Source: an uncultured Williamsia sp.
GTDB lineage: Bacteria; Actinomycetota; Actinomycetes; Mycobacteriales; Mycobacteriaceae
Direction of reading: 5' to 3'
DNA length: 64,000 nt
Assembly (NCBI RefSeq): GCF_947494875.1
Contig: NZ_CANLWM010000004.1
Span: 62,001 to 126,000, forward strand
Every line of letters starts with the position of its first letter. Within the stretch, counting starts at the first letter, position 1. Under the pieces are notes generated by a model. That model ran no database searches. It was not told where the DNA came from and saw only the letters and a list, made by a program, of their open reading frames with translations. This document shows positions 45,127 through 53,073 of this stretch, piece by piece. The translations under genes and the position numbers were made by a program.

Positions 45127-45133
45127 GCTGCCC

Positions 45134-45472
45134 ATGGAGAAGGGGATGAAGACCTTCGCGAACAGCCTGACCCTGATCGGCTCGGTGGTCCTGATCGGAT
45201 GCGTCGGCTACCTCACCGTCGGATGGTGGGACGACCGGCGGTGGGGGTGGGTCGTCATCGGTGCGGTCGTCATCGTCGCGAACCTCGGCGTCGTCGCGGT
45301 CCGGCTGCGCCCGACGCCGAAGCCGCGCGACTGGACGATCGAGGAGGTCAGAGCGGTCATCGAACCGATCCACGGTGAGGTCGCCCAGATCCGGACGCTG
45401 CGTCGCGCCGACAAGGGGCTGAGCCTCGCGCAGGCCGCCTCCCTGGTGTCGGAGGCCCGCGCCGACCGGTGA
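45134..45472 (+). CDS. Small membrane protein, unknown function
   Basis: 112 residues. Two predicted membrane helices (about 8-27 and 34-55) are followed by a soluble part with a probable amphipathic helix, WTIEEVRAVIEPIHGEVAQI, and a C-terminal ADKGLSLAQAASLVSEARAD that resembles ribosomal L7/L12 C-terminal-like segments found in some membrane proteins. No family is recognised with confidence. ATG 45134 has the -10 box described above; the longer frame from 45041 overlaps the NTF2-like gene. It converges with the LLM gene. Confidence 0.75.
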   Translation: MEKGMKTFANSLTLIGSVVLIGCVGYLTVGWWDDRRWGWVVIGAVVIVANLGVVAVRLRPTPKPRDWTIEEVRAVIEPIHGEVAQIRTLRRADKGLSLAQAASLVSEARADR

Positions 45473-45476
45473 GGTC

Positions 45477-46337
45477 TCACCGGAACGGCCGCACGAGTTC
45501 GTCGGCCACCCACCGCGCGACCCCGTCGGGCCAGGGCGCACCCAGTCCGAGCACGACGTGGGTGAACCCCGCGTCGATCGCCGCCTCGACGGCGTCACGG
45601 GTGTCGGCCGGCCGGTCGTAGGACACACCCAGATGGATCGACCGCGTGACCGCCGCCGGATCGCGGCCGGCCTCGACGCAGTAGCGGTCGAGCAGCCGGC
45701 TGCGGGCGATCGCGTCGTCGAGGTCGCCGCCGGGGATGTTCCAGAGATCGGCGTGGTCGGCGGCGATCCGCAGCACCGCCGACGACCGTCCACCGACCAT
45801 GATCGGCGGCGTCGGCGACTGCACGGGACGCGGCCGCTGGAAGGCGCCGTCCACCCGGACCACCTCGCCGTCGACGTCGAACGGTGCGTCCTCGGTCCAG
45901 ATGCGGCGGATGAGGGGGAGGGCTTCGCGGAGCGCGGTGATCGCCTCACCCGTCTCGACGTAGGGCAGGCCGAACGCGTCGTACTCGCGGCGCGCCCACG
46001 GGACGCTCGGGCGCGATCCCACACCGATCCCGAAGTCGAGCCGGCCGTCGGACACCACGTCGACCGTCGTCGCGATCTTCGCGAGCAGCGCGGGTGGTCG
46101 GATCCGGTTGCTGGTCACCAACAGTCCGAGCCGGAGACGCCGCGTCTGCGCGGCGAGCGCGGCCAGCAGCGTCCACCCCTCGAGGATCGGACCGTCGAGG
46201 TCGCCCCCGATCGGCATGAGGTGGTCGAACAGCCAGGCGTGCTCGATCTCGGCCAGCCCGTCCGCCTCCTGCCACACCCGCACGAGGTCGGCGTATCCGA
46301 CGTTCTGCGGTGCCGTCATGACGCCGAAGGAGACCAT
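45477..46337 (-). CDS. LLM-class F420-dependent oxidoreductase
   Basis: 286 residues of a luciferase-like TIM barrel. VSFGVMTAPQN at the start, WLFDHLMPIGG, LRLGLLVTSNRIRPPALLAKIATTVDVVSDGRLDFGIGVGSR and PPIMVGGRSSAVLRIAADHAD are hallmark segments of actinobacterial F420-binding members. It may reduce a ketone, nitro compound or enone with F420H2, supplied by Fgd, encoded at 58587. ATG 46337 lies one base beyond the stop of the upstream aldo/keto reductase gene, so they are coupled. Confidence 0.9.
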   Translation of the reverse strand: MVSFGVMTAPQNVGYADLVRVWQEADGLAEIEHAWLFDHLMPIGGDLDGPILEGWTLLAALAAQTRRLRLGLLVTSNRIRPPALLAKIATTVDVVSDGRLDFGIGVGSRPSVPWARREYDAFGLPYVETGEAITALREALPLIRRIWTEDAPFDVDGEVVRVDGAFQRPRPVQSPTPPIMVGGRSSAVLRIAADHADLWNIPGGDLDDAIARSRLLDRYCVEAGRDPAAVTRSIHLGVSYDRPADTRDAVEAAIDAGFTHVVLGLGAPWPDGVARWVADELVRPFR

Positions 46338-46338
46338 G

Positions 46339-47358
46339 TCACCGCCTCCGCAGGGACGAGTCGAGCAGGGACGGCGGGGTGTCGAACTTCTCGTCGGGGG
46401 CCAGGTCGACACCGGGCGCGACGATCTCGTCGATCGCGTCGAGGACATCCGACGGCAGCACGGTGTCCGCGGCCGCTACCTGTGACCGGAGATGGTCGAG
46501 CGTGCGGGGGCCGATGATCGCGCTGGTCACGCCCGGGTGCGCGGTCACGAACCCCAGCGCGAGCTGGATGAGCGACAGGCCCGCCTCGTCCGCGACGGTG
46601 ATCAGCTTCTCGACTGCGTCGATCTTGGCGACGGTGGTCGGGGAGTCGCCGGCGAAGCGCGCCGGGAGCAGGGACGAACGGCGGGTGGTGATCTCCTGTC
46701 CGGCGCGGATGGCACCGGACAGGAAGCCGCCGGCCAGCGGACTCCACACCAGCACGCCCATCCCGTACTCCTGGGTGACCGGCAGGACGTGGGACTCGAT
46801 GCCCCGCTGCAGGATCGAGTAGGGCGGCTGCTCGGTGACGAAGCGGCCCAGGTGGTTCTCGCGGGCGGCCCACTGCGCCTGCACGATGCGGTGCGCCGGA
46901 TAGGTCGACGAGCCGAAGTAGCGGATCTTCCCGGCCCGCTGCAGATCGGTGAGCACGGACAGCGTCTCGTCGTCGCCGGTCGTCGGATCGTCGCGGTGGA
47001 TCTGGTACAGGTCGACGTGGTCCACGTCGAGGCGGCGGAGGCTGTTCTCGAGCTCGGTGGTGATCCACCGGCGGGAGCTTCCTCGGTGGTTGCGCTCGTC
47101 CCCCATCGGGTTGAACACCTTGGTCGCGAGCACGATGTCGTCGCGGCGGCCGGCGATCGCGCGCCCGACCATCTCCTCCGACTCGCCCTCGCTGTACATG
47201 TCGGCGGTGTCGATGACGTTGATGCCGGCCTCGAGCGCGGCGTCGACGATGGCGGTGGCCTCGTCCTGCGTGGTGCGCCCCATGGCGCCGAAGTTCATGG
47301 CGCCGAGCGAGAGGGCGCTGACGGTGACGCCGGTGCGTCCGAGGGTGCGGTACTGCAT
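46339..47358 (-). CDS. Aldo/keto reductase
   Basis: 339 residues of a TIM-barrel NADPH reductase. The tetrad Asp, Tyr, Lys and His is seen in NVIDTADMYSEGESEEMVG, VLATKVF and VDLYQIHRDD; the cofactor end is TAHPGVTSAIIGPRTLDHLR. ATG 47358 (MQYRTLGRTGV) follows GGAGAAGAGACC. It is divergent from a TetR gene with two perfect palindromes between and coupled downstream to the LLM oxidoreductase, so both are probably induced together. Confidence 0.93.
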   Translation of the reverse strand: MQYRTLGRTGVTVSALSLGAMNFGAMGRTTQDEATAIVDAALEAGINVIDTADMYSEGESEEMVGRAIAGRRDDIVLATKVFNPMGDERNHRGSSRRWITTELENSLRRLDVDHVDLYQIHRDDPTTGDDETLSVLTDLQRAGKIRYFGSSTYPAHRIVQAQWAARENHLGRFVTEQPPYSILQRGIESHVLPVTQEYGMGVLVWSPLAGGFLSGAIRAGQEITTRRSSLLPARFAGDSPTTVAKIDAVEKLITVADEAGLSLIQLALGFVTAHPGVTSAIIGPRTLDHLRSQVAAADTVLPSDVLDAIDEIVAPGVDLAPDEKFDTPPSLLDSSLRRR

Positions 47359-47421
47359 GGTGGTCTCTTCTCCGTGGTGCGAGTGGATGCGTCGACGGTC
47401 GGTCTGGCATCCTGACAACGA

Positions 47422-47440
47422 AGCGGAACGCTGTTCCGCT
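47422..47440. promoter_or_regulatory. TetR operator, copy 1
   Basis: AGCGGAACGCTGTTCCGCT, perfect 8-bp arms around GCT, 64 bp before the aldo/keto reductase start. Confidence 0.8.
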
Positions 47441-47455
47441 CACATCCGAGACGAT

Positions 47456-47472
47456 ACGGAACGCTGTTCCGT
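47456..47472. promoter_or_regulatory. TetR operator, copy 2
   Basis: ACGGAACGCTGTTCCGT, perfect 7-bp arms around GCT, same core as copy 1; centres 33 bp apart. It lies 28 bp before the TetR start. Confidence 0.8.
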
Positions 47473-47499
47473 TTGCCAAGTGGCAGTGAGGAGGCCGCC

Positions 47500-48069
47500 A
47501 TGACCAGCGCCCCGCCGCCGCGGAAGCGGGCCGACGCGCGTCGCAACGCGGACGCGCTGGTCGACGCCGCGGCCACCGCGTTCGTCGAGTCCGGCGTGGG
47601 TGTGCCCGTCCGGGACGTCGCCGCCCGGGCCGGCGTGGGCGTCGGGACCATCTACCGCCACTTCCCGACACGGGCCGACCTCGTCGTCGCGGTCTACCGC
47701 CACCAGGTGGAGGCGCTGGCGGAGGCCGGGCCGCGACTGCTCGACGCCGCCGACACGCCTCACGAGGCGTTGTCCGCCTGGATCGACCAGTTCGTCGACT
47801 TCCTCGTGACCAAGCACGGACTCGCCGAGGCGATGCGATCGGACGACGCGGCGTTCGAGGGCCTGCACACCTGGTTCCTCGACCGCCTGGTGCCGGTGTG
47901 CGCGCAGATCATGCAGGCGGGGACCACTGCGGGCCAGATCCGCGACGACGTCGGTGCGATCGCGGTGATGCGCGGCGTCGGCAACCTGTGCATCGGCGCG
48001 GGGACCGACGACCGCTACGACGCGCGCCGCATGGTGGGAGTCCTGCTCGACGGCCTGCGCGTCGGCTGA
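47500..48069 (+). CDS. TetR-family repressor divergent from AKR/LLM operon
   Basis: 189 residues. The HTH (about 12-58) reads ALVDAAATAFVESGVGVPVR and VGVGTIYRHFPTRADLVVAVY; the ligand domain has the SBP-like pattern seen in actinobacterial reductase regulators. ATG 47500 follows GAGGAGG. Two near-identical perfect palindromes stand between it and the aldo/keto reductase gene. The GGAAC...GTTCC core resembles that of the TetR site pair at 10.1 kb. Confidence 0.92.
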   Translation: MTSAPPPRKRADARRNADALVDAAATAFVESGVGVPVRDVAARAGVGVGTIYRHFPTRADLVVAVYRHQVEALAEAGPRLLDAADTPHEALSAWIDQFVDFLVTKHGLAEAMRSDDAAFEGLHTWFLDRLVPVCAQIMQAGTTAGQIRDDVGAIAVMRGVGNLCIGAGTDDRYDARRMVGVLLDGLRVG

Positions 48070-48146
48070 ACGCTCCCGACACGCGCTGAGATGGGGCAGG
48101 ATCCACGGGGGCGCACCGGGGCTGTGCCCACGACGAGAGGGACGAG

Positions 48147-49841
48147 ATGGACCGCAGGCGCAGGGCGTTCGACCGCCGCACATTCGTCAAGGCCACCGGC
48201 GTGGGCGCCGCGGCGGCGTACCTCGGGGCGAAGCTGTCGCCCTTCGCGTGGGCCGAACCCGCGGTGTCACGGGCGGCGTCGATCGCGGGCACCACGCTCG
48301 ACGTCGTCGGTGTGCCCGCTGCGACCGGGCCGAAGCAGTACCGCAAGCTCGTCGCCGGGGCGGGATGGCCGCTCATCGTGCGGTCGGAGCTCGCGGCCCC
48401 GAAGGCGGGTCGCGACGACCGTCGCGTGGGCCTCGCGTCCGTCGTGCAGACCACCGACGTCCACATCGTCGACGCGGAGAGTCCGGTGCGCGCGGAGTTC
48501 ATCCACCTGCAGAACGGGTCGGCGTTCCGTCCGCACGAGAAACTCGGCCCGCACGGGGCGATCACCCTCGTCGAGCGCATCAACGCTCTCGGATCGTCCC
48601 CGTTCACCGGGCGCCGGTTCGATGCCGTCGTCTCCACCGGTGACAACACCGACAACCACGAGTTCGCCGAGCTCGACTGGTTCCTCACCGTGTTCTCCGG
48701 CGGCCGTTTCCAGCCGTCGACGGGTGACCTGAACCGGTACGAGGGCGTGCAGGTGTGGGGGTCGACGCTGTACTGGCAGCCGGAGACCACGGTGAACGAC
48801 ATCTACAAGCAGAAGGGCTTCCCGCAGGTCCCCGGTCTGCTCTCGTCGTCGATCACCCCGATCCAGAGCCCGGGCCTGAACACGCGCTGGTACAGCGTGT
48901 TCGGCAACCACGACGACAGCGTCGAGGGCACGCTGCCCAGCGGGATCGCGTTCATCGACGCGCTCTACACCGGCGACATCAAGATCGACCTGCCGCAGGA
49001 CCGTCGTCAGATCGACGCGATGGCACGCGTGTTCGGTACCGATCCCTACGCCGCCGGCAAGGTGTTCGCCGCGCAGGTCGCGTCGGGACCGATCCGGAAG
49101 GTGACGCCTGACGCGCGGCGCGCACCGTTCACGCCGCGGCAGTACATGGCCGAGCACTTCCGCCCCCGGTACACCGGTCCGGGACCGGTCGGGCACGGAT
49201 TCGCCGCCGACGCACCGCAATCGGGGATCACCTACTACTCGTTCGAGATCGCCCCCGGTGTCGTCGGGCTGTCGATGGACACGACGAACCACGCCGGGTT
49301 CACCGACGGATCGATCGGGCAGGGCCAGCTCGACTGGATGGAGCGGCTGATCACCCGCAACCGCGACACGCTGTTCGTCGCGTTCAGTCACCACACCAGC
49401 GACACCATGGAGCTGCCGATCCCCGACCCCGAGCGCCCCCTCGAGCCGCGTCGGACGGGCAAGCAGCTCGTCGACTTCTTCCACCGGTTCCCGAACGTGG
49501 TGGCGTGGGTCAACGGGCACACCCACGAGAACAGGATCACCCCGCACGTCGGACCGACTCCCGCGCAGAGCTTCTGGGAGATCAACACCGCGTCCCACAT
49601 CGATTTCCCGCAGAACGCGCGGATCCTCGAGGTCTGCGACAACAAGGACGGGACACTGTCGCTGTTCTGCACCCTGATCGAGTCGGCTGCGCCCTACTCG
49701 GTCGACTACGCCGACCACTCGATCACCGGCCTGGCGTCGATGTACCGCGAGTTCTCCTACAACGACATCGGATACGAGGCCAAGCGGCTCGGCGGTGCCA
49801 CCGACCACAACGTCGAACTGCTGCTGACCAACCCGCGCTGA
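48147..49841 (+). CDS. Exported metallophosphoesterase (TIGR03767/PPA1498 family-like)
   Basis: 564 residues. A Tat signal (RRTFVKATGVGAAAAYLGAK, residues 10-29) is followed by a calcineurin-like core: TTDVHI (DxH), STGDNTDNHE (GDxxD), FGNHDD, FSHHTS and NGHTHENR supply all metal ligands. The length and Tat leader fit the PPA1498 family as I recall it. It probably hydrolyses a phosphoester or nucleotide outside the membrane; the substrate is unknown. ATG 48147 follows GAGAGGGACGAG. It ends 39 bp before an inverted repeat array. Confidence 0.9.
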   Translation: MDRRRRAFDRRTFVKATGVGAAAAYLGAKLSPFAWAEPAVSRAASIAGTTLDVVGVPAATGPKQYRKLVAGAGWPLIVRSELAAPKAGRDDRRVGLASVVQTTDVHIVDAESPVRAEFIHLQNGSAFRPHEKLGPHGAITLVERINALGSSPFTGRRFDAVVSTGDNTDNHEFAELDWFLTVFSGGRFQPSTGDLNRYEGVQVWGSTLYWQPETTVNDIYKQKGFPQVPGLLSSSITPIQSPGLNTRWYSVFGNHDDSVEGTLPSGIAFIDALYTGDIKIDLPQDRRQIDAMARVFGTDPYAAGKVFAAQVASGPIRKVTPDARRAPFTPRQYMAEHFRPRYTGPGPVGHGFAADAPQSGITYYSFEIAPGVVGLSMDTTNHAGFTDGSIGQGQLDWMERLITRNRDTLFVAFSHHTSDTMELPIPDPERPLEPRRTGKQLVDFFHRFPNVVAWVNGHTHENRITPHVGPTPAQSFWEINTASHIDFPQNARILEVCDNKDGTLSLFCTLIESAAPYSVDYADHSITGLASMYREFSYNDIGYEAKRLGGATDHNVELLLTNPR

Positions 49842-49879
49842 CGGTCTGACGCGTCGGCCCCCACCTCGCCGACCCGTTT

Positions 49880-50025
49880 GTCGGGCGGCAGGAGCAGTTG
49901 GTTGGGCACCAGGAACCGTCTGTTGGGCGGCAGGAACAATCGGTTGGGCGGCCGGGACTTCGCCGGCGTCCTGACCGCCCAACGAACGGTTCCAACTGCC
50001 CAACGAGCGGTTCCTGGTGCCCAAC
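49880..50025. repeat. Inverted array of 21-bp tandem units at a convergent gene junction
   Basis: Four forward units (16-bp cores at 49880, 49901, 49922 and 49943, consensus GTTGGGCGGCAGGAAC) face three reverse units (cores at 49968, 49989 and 50010). Every step within a block is exactly 21 bp. The blocks are 9 bp apart and can fold on each other: unit 2 pairs with the last reverse unit over 18 bp without mismatch, and units 3 and 4 pair with the other two less perfectly, giving an arm of about 57 bp. It lies between stops at 49841 and 50075. No coding potential is credible. Function unknown. Confidence 0.88.
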
Positions 50026-50074
50026 GGATGGATCGACCGGGTGTCCGACTACCCGGACCCGGACCGGTGGGTGC

Positions 50075-51982
50075 TCACACGTTCGCGGCGGTGACAGACG
50101 GTGCTTCGGGGTCGTCGGCGAACTGCGTGCGGTACAGCTCGGCGTAGCGGCCGTTCTGGGCGAGCAAGGACAGGTGCGTGCCGCGTTCGACGATCCGACC
50201 GGCCTCGAGCACCAGGATCTGGTGGGCCGCACGGACGGTCGACAGGCGGTGGGCGATGACGATCGACGTCCGTCCCACCAGCGCCTCGGCGAGCGCCTCC
50301 TGCACGGCGGCCTCCGACGTCGAGTCCAGGTGCGCGGTCGCCTCGTCGAGGATCACCACCGACGGTGCCGCGAGGAGCAGCCGCGCGATGGTGAGTCGCT
50401 GACGCTCCCCGCCGGACAGTCGGTAGCCGCGCTCGCCGACGACGGTGTCGAGACCGTCGGGCAGCGAGGCGATCAGCTCGTCGAGCCGGGCGCGACGCAG
50501 CGCCGCCCAGATCTCCTCCTCGGAGGCGCCGGGATTCGACAGCAGCAGGTTGTCCCGGACGGAGTCGTGGAACAGATGACCGTCCTGCGTGACGAGACCG
50601 ACGGCCCGGTGCAGCGACTGCGACGTCACGTCCCGCACGTCGAGGTCGTTGACCCGTACGGCACCGGCGTCGACGTCGTAGAGGCGCGTCGCCAGCTGCG
50701 CGATGGTCGACTTGCCGGCGCCGGAACTGCCGACGAGAGCGACCATCTCGCCGGCGGGCACCTCGAACGAGATGTCGTGCAGGACATCGACGCCGCCGCG
50801 GGTGTCGAGCGCGGCGACCTCCTCCAGCGACGCCAACGACACCTTGTCCGCCGACGGGTAGGCGAACCGCACGTCGGAGAACCGCATCGACAGCGGGCCC
50901 TGCGGGACGGGGACGGCGTCGGGCTTGTCGTCGATGAGGGGGACCAGGTCGGTGACCTCGAAGACGCGCTCGAAACTGACCAGAGCACTCATGATCTCGA
51001 CGCGGGCGTTGGCCAGCGCGGTGAGCGGGGCGTACATGCGCGTCAGCAGCAACGCGAGGGAGACGACCGCACCCGCGTTGAGATGGCCGTCGACGGCGAG
51101 CACACCGCCGAGCCCGTAGACGAGGGCCAGGGCGAGCGCCGAGACCAGCGTGAGCGCGGTGACGAAGTACGACTGCGACATCGCGCGCGCGACACCGACG
51201 TCGCGGACCTGGGCGGCGCGGTCGGAGAAGCGCCGCGACTCCTCGTCGGGCCGGCCGTAGAGCTTCACCAGCGTCGCGCCGGGCGCCGAGAAGCGTTCGG
51301 TCATCTGCGTGGACATCTGCGCGTTGTACTCGGCCGCCTGCCGCGAGAGCGCCGCCATCCGGCGCCCCATCAGTCGCGCGGGGATGACGAACACCGGCAG
51401 CAGCACGAGCGCCAACAGCGTGATCTGCCAGGAGATGAGCAGCATCGTGGTGAGGGTCAGCGCCAGGGTCACGATGTTCGACACGACGCCCGAGAGGGTG
51501 TCGGAGAAGGCGCGCTGCGCGCCGATGACGTCGTTGTTGAGGCGGCTCACCAGGGCGCCGGTCCGGGTGCGGGTGAAGAACGCGATCGGCATGCGCTGCA
51601 CGTGGTCGTAGACGGTGCGCCGGAGGTCGAGGATCAGCCCCTCACCGATCGACGCGGACAGCCACCGCACGATGAGACCGACACCGGCCTCGGCGAGTGC
51701 GACCACGGCGATGACGAGCGCGAGCCACATGATCGTCTCGGTGGACCCGTGTCCGGTGATCTGGTTGACGACCCGCCCCGCGAGGATCGGCGTCACCACC
51801 GTCAGCACCGCCGTCACGACGGACAGAGCGAGGAAGACCGCGATCATGCGGCGGTGGGGGCGGGCGAAGGCGGCGATCCGCCGCACCGTCGACCGTCGCG
51901 TGCCCTTGGGCAGCTTCGACGGCCTCCGGCTCGCCGACAGGCCGCGATACATCGTGTTGTAGGCGACCGATTCCATGGTCAT
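50075..51982 (-). CDS. ABC exporter, fused permease and ATPase
   Basis: 635 residues. Six membrane helices (about 45-340) form a type I exporter domain; the ATPase has Walker A GSSGAGKST (about 415), the signature LSGGERQRL, Walker B VVILDEATAHLD and the H-loop IVIAHRLST. It works as a dimer, exporting lipids, peptides or drugs. ATG 51982 has TACTGT 7 nt upstream, so a leaderless transcript is likely; ATG 51976 is possible. A 16-bp palindrome lies just upstream. It is divergent from an aldo/keto reductase gene and converges on the inverted repeat array. Confidence 0.94.
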   Translation of the reverse strand: MTMESVAYNTMYRGLSASRRPSKLPKGTRRSTVRRIAAFARPHRRMIAVFLALSVVTAVLTVVTPILAGRVVNQITGHGSTETIMWLALVIAVVALAEAGVGLIVRWLSASIGEGLILDLRRTVYDHVQRMPIAFFTRTRTGALVSRLNNDVIGAQRAFSDTLSGVVSNIVTLALTLTTMLLISWQITLLALVLLPVFVIPARLMGRRMAALSRQAAEYNAQMSTQMTERFSAPGATLVKLYGRPDEESRRFSDRAAQVRDVGVARAMSQSYFVTALTLVSALALALVYGLGGVLAVDGHLNAGAVVSLALLLTRMYAPLTALANARVEIMSALVSFERVFEVTDLVPLIDDKPDAVPVPQGPLSMRFSDVRFAYPSADKVSLASLEEVAALDTRGGVDVLHDISFEVPAGEMVALVGSSGAGKSTIAQLATRLYDVDAGAVRVNDLDVRDVTSQSLHRAVGLVTQDGHLFHDSVRDNLLLSNPGASEEEIWAALRRARLDELIASLPDGLDTVVGERGYRLSGGERQRLTIARLLLAAPSVVILDEATAHLDSTSEAAVQEALAEALVGRTSIVIAHRLSTVRAAHQILVLEAGRIVERGTHLSLLAQNGRYAELYRTQFADDPEAPSVTAANV

Positions 51983-51989
51983 GGGCTCG

Positions 51990-51995
51990 ACAGTA
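51990..51995 (-). promoter_or_regulatory. -10 box of the predicted leaderless ABC exporter gene
   Basis: TACTGT on the minus strand ends 7 nt before ATG 51982. Confidence 0.5.
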
Positions 51996-51999
51996 AGCG

Positions 52000-52015
52000 T
52001 TCAAGTGGACTTGAA
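52000..52015. promoter_or_regulatory. MerR/SoxR-like palindrome before the ABC exporter
   Basis: TTCAAGTGGACTTGAA, perfect 7-bp arms around GG. It sits between the -10 and the -35 region of the exporter promoter, the position typical of MerR-family sites, and the CAAGT/ACTTG arms resemble SoxR boxes. No MerR gene is adjacent. Confidence 0.55.
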
Positions 52016-52115
52016 GTCATTCGCGGGGATCGGTGTTCGCGACGGGTGAACACGCGGCGTCTGCGGGCCGATCGCGACGGGAATGGCACCGTCGGACGGG
52101 GCGTTCTGTGTAGCC

Positions 52116-53069
52116 ATGGCAACGATCGGCAGGTCAGACCTCGATGTCCATCCACTGATGCTCGGTGCGAACACCTTCGGATGGACGAGCGACGAGAAGG
52201 AGTCGCACGCGGTCCTCGACGCGTTCGTGGAGGCCGGCGGCAACGCGATCGACACCGCCGACTCGTACTCCGCGTTCGCCCCGGGCAACCACGGCGGTGA
52301 GTCCGAGTCGGTGATCGGCTCGTGGTTGACGGCGCGGGGCGATCGCGACGACGTCGTCATCGCGACCAAGGTCAGCCAGCACCCGGACTTCCTCGGGCTC
52401 GCCCCGGACACCATCCGTGCCGCGGCGGATTCGTCGCTGCAGCGTCTGCAGACCGATCACATCGATCTCTATTACGCGCACTACGACCGTCCCGACGACG
52501 ACACCCCACTCGTCGACTCGCTCGCGGCGTTCGACGAACTGATCCGGTCGGGCAAGGTCCGGTACGTCGGCATCTCGAACTTCTCCCCGGAGCGCATCGA
52601 GGAGTGGGTGGCCATCGCCGACCGCGAGGGCTTCGCTCCTCCGATCGCACTCCAGCCGCACTACAACCTCGTGCACCGTCGTTCCTACGAGCCGGCCCTG
52701 CGTGATCTGGCCCTGAAGCACGATCTCGGCGTGTTCCCGTACTTCGCGTTGGCGTCGGGATTCCTCACCGGCAAGTACCGGACGAGAGAGGATCTCGCCG
52801 ACACCCCGCGCGAGCAGCTCACCCAGGGCTACTTCACCGATGCCGGACTCGAGGTGGTGTCCGCGCTCGACGAGATCGCGACCGCCCACGACACGACCAT
52901 CGCGACCGTCGCGCTGGCGTGGTTGCTGACCCGACCCGGGATCGTCGCGCCGATCGCCAGCGTCAGTCGCCTCGATCAGCTCCCCAGCCTGCTGGCGGCG
53001 ACCACGCTGCGACTCGGCGACGAGGAGATCGACAGACTCACGACGCTGTCCGACAACGTCGGGGAGTAG
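52116..53069 (+). CDS. Aldo/keto reductase (YajO/Gcy-like group)
   Basis: 317 residues. NAIDTADSYSAFAPGNHGGESE, VVIATKV and IDLYYAHYDRPDDDTP contain the catalytic Asp, Tyr, Lys and His; SGKVRYVGISNFSPERIEEW and the later ATVALAWLLTRPGIVAPIAS are typical of the AKR superfamily. ATG 52116 (MATIGRSDL) is chosen from the conserved start rather than ATG 52083. It is divergent from the ABC exporter and ends 4 bp from the convergent DUF1501 gene. It differs clearly from the aldo/keto reductase at 46339. Confidence 0.92.
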   Translation: MATIGRSDLDVHPLMLGANTFGWTSDEKESHAVLDAFVEAGGNAIDTADSYSAFAPGNHGGESESVIGSWLTARGDRDDVVIATKVSQHPDFLGLAPDTIRAAADSSLQRLQTDHIDLYYAHYDRPDDDTPLVDSLAAFDELIRSGKVRYVGISNFSPERIEEWVAIADREGFAPPIALQPHYNLVHRRSYEPALRDLALKHDLGVFPYFALASGFLTGKYRTREDLADTPREQLTQGYFTDAGLEVVSALDEIATAHDTTIATVALAWLLTRPGIVAPIASVSRLDQLPSLLAATTLRLGDEEIDRLTTLSDNVGE

Positions 53070-53073
53070 CCGC

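Noticed and set aside
49880-50025. Array 2 as the end of a transposon or a recombination site
   Set aside because: No transposase or integrase, no target duplication, and several units per side rather than one terminal repeat.
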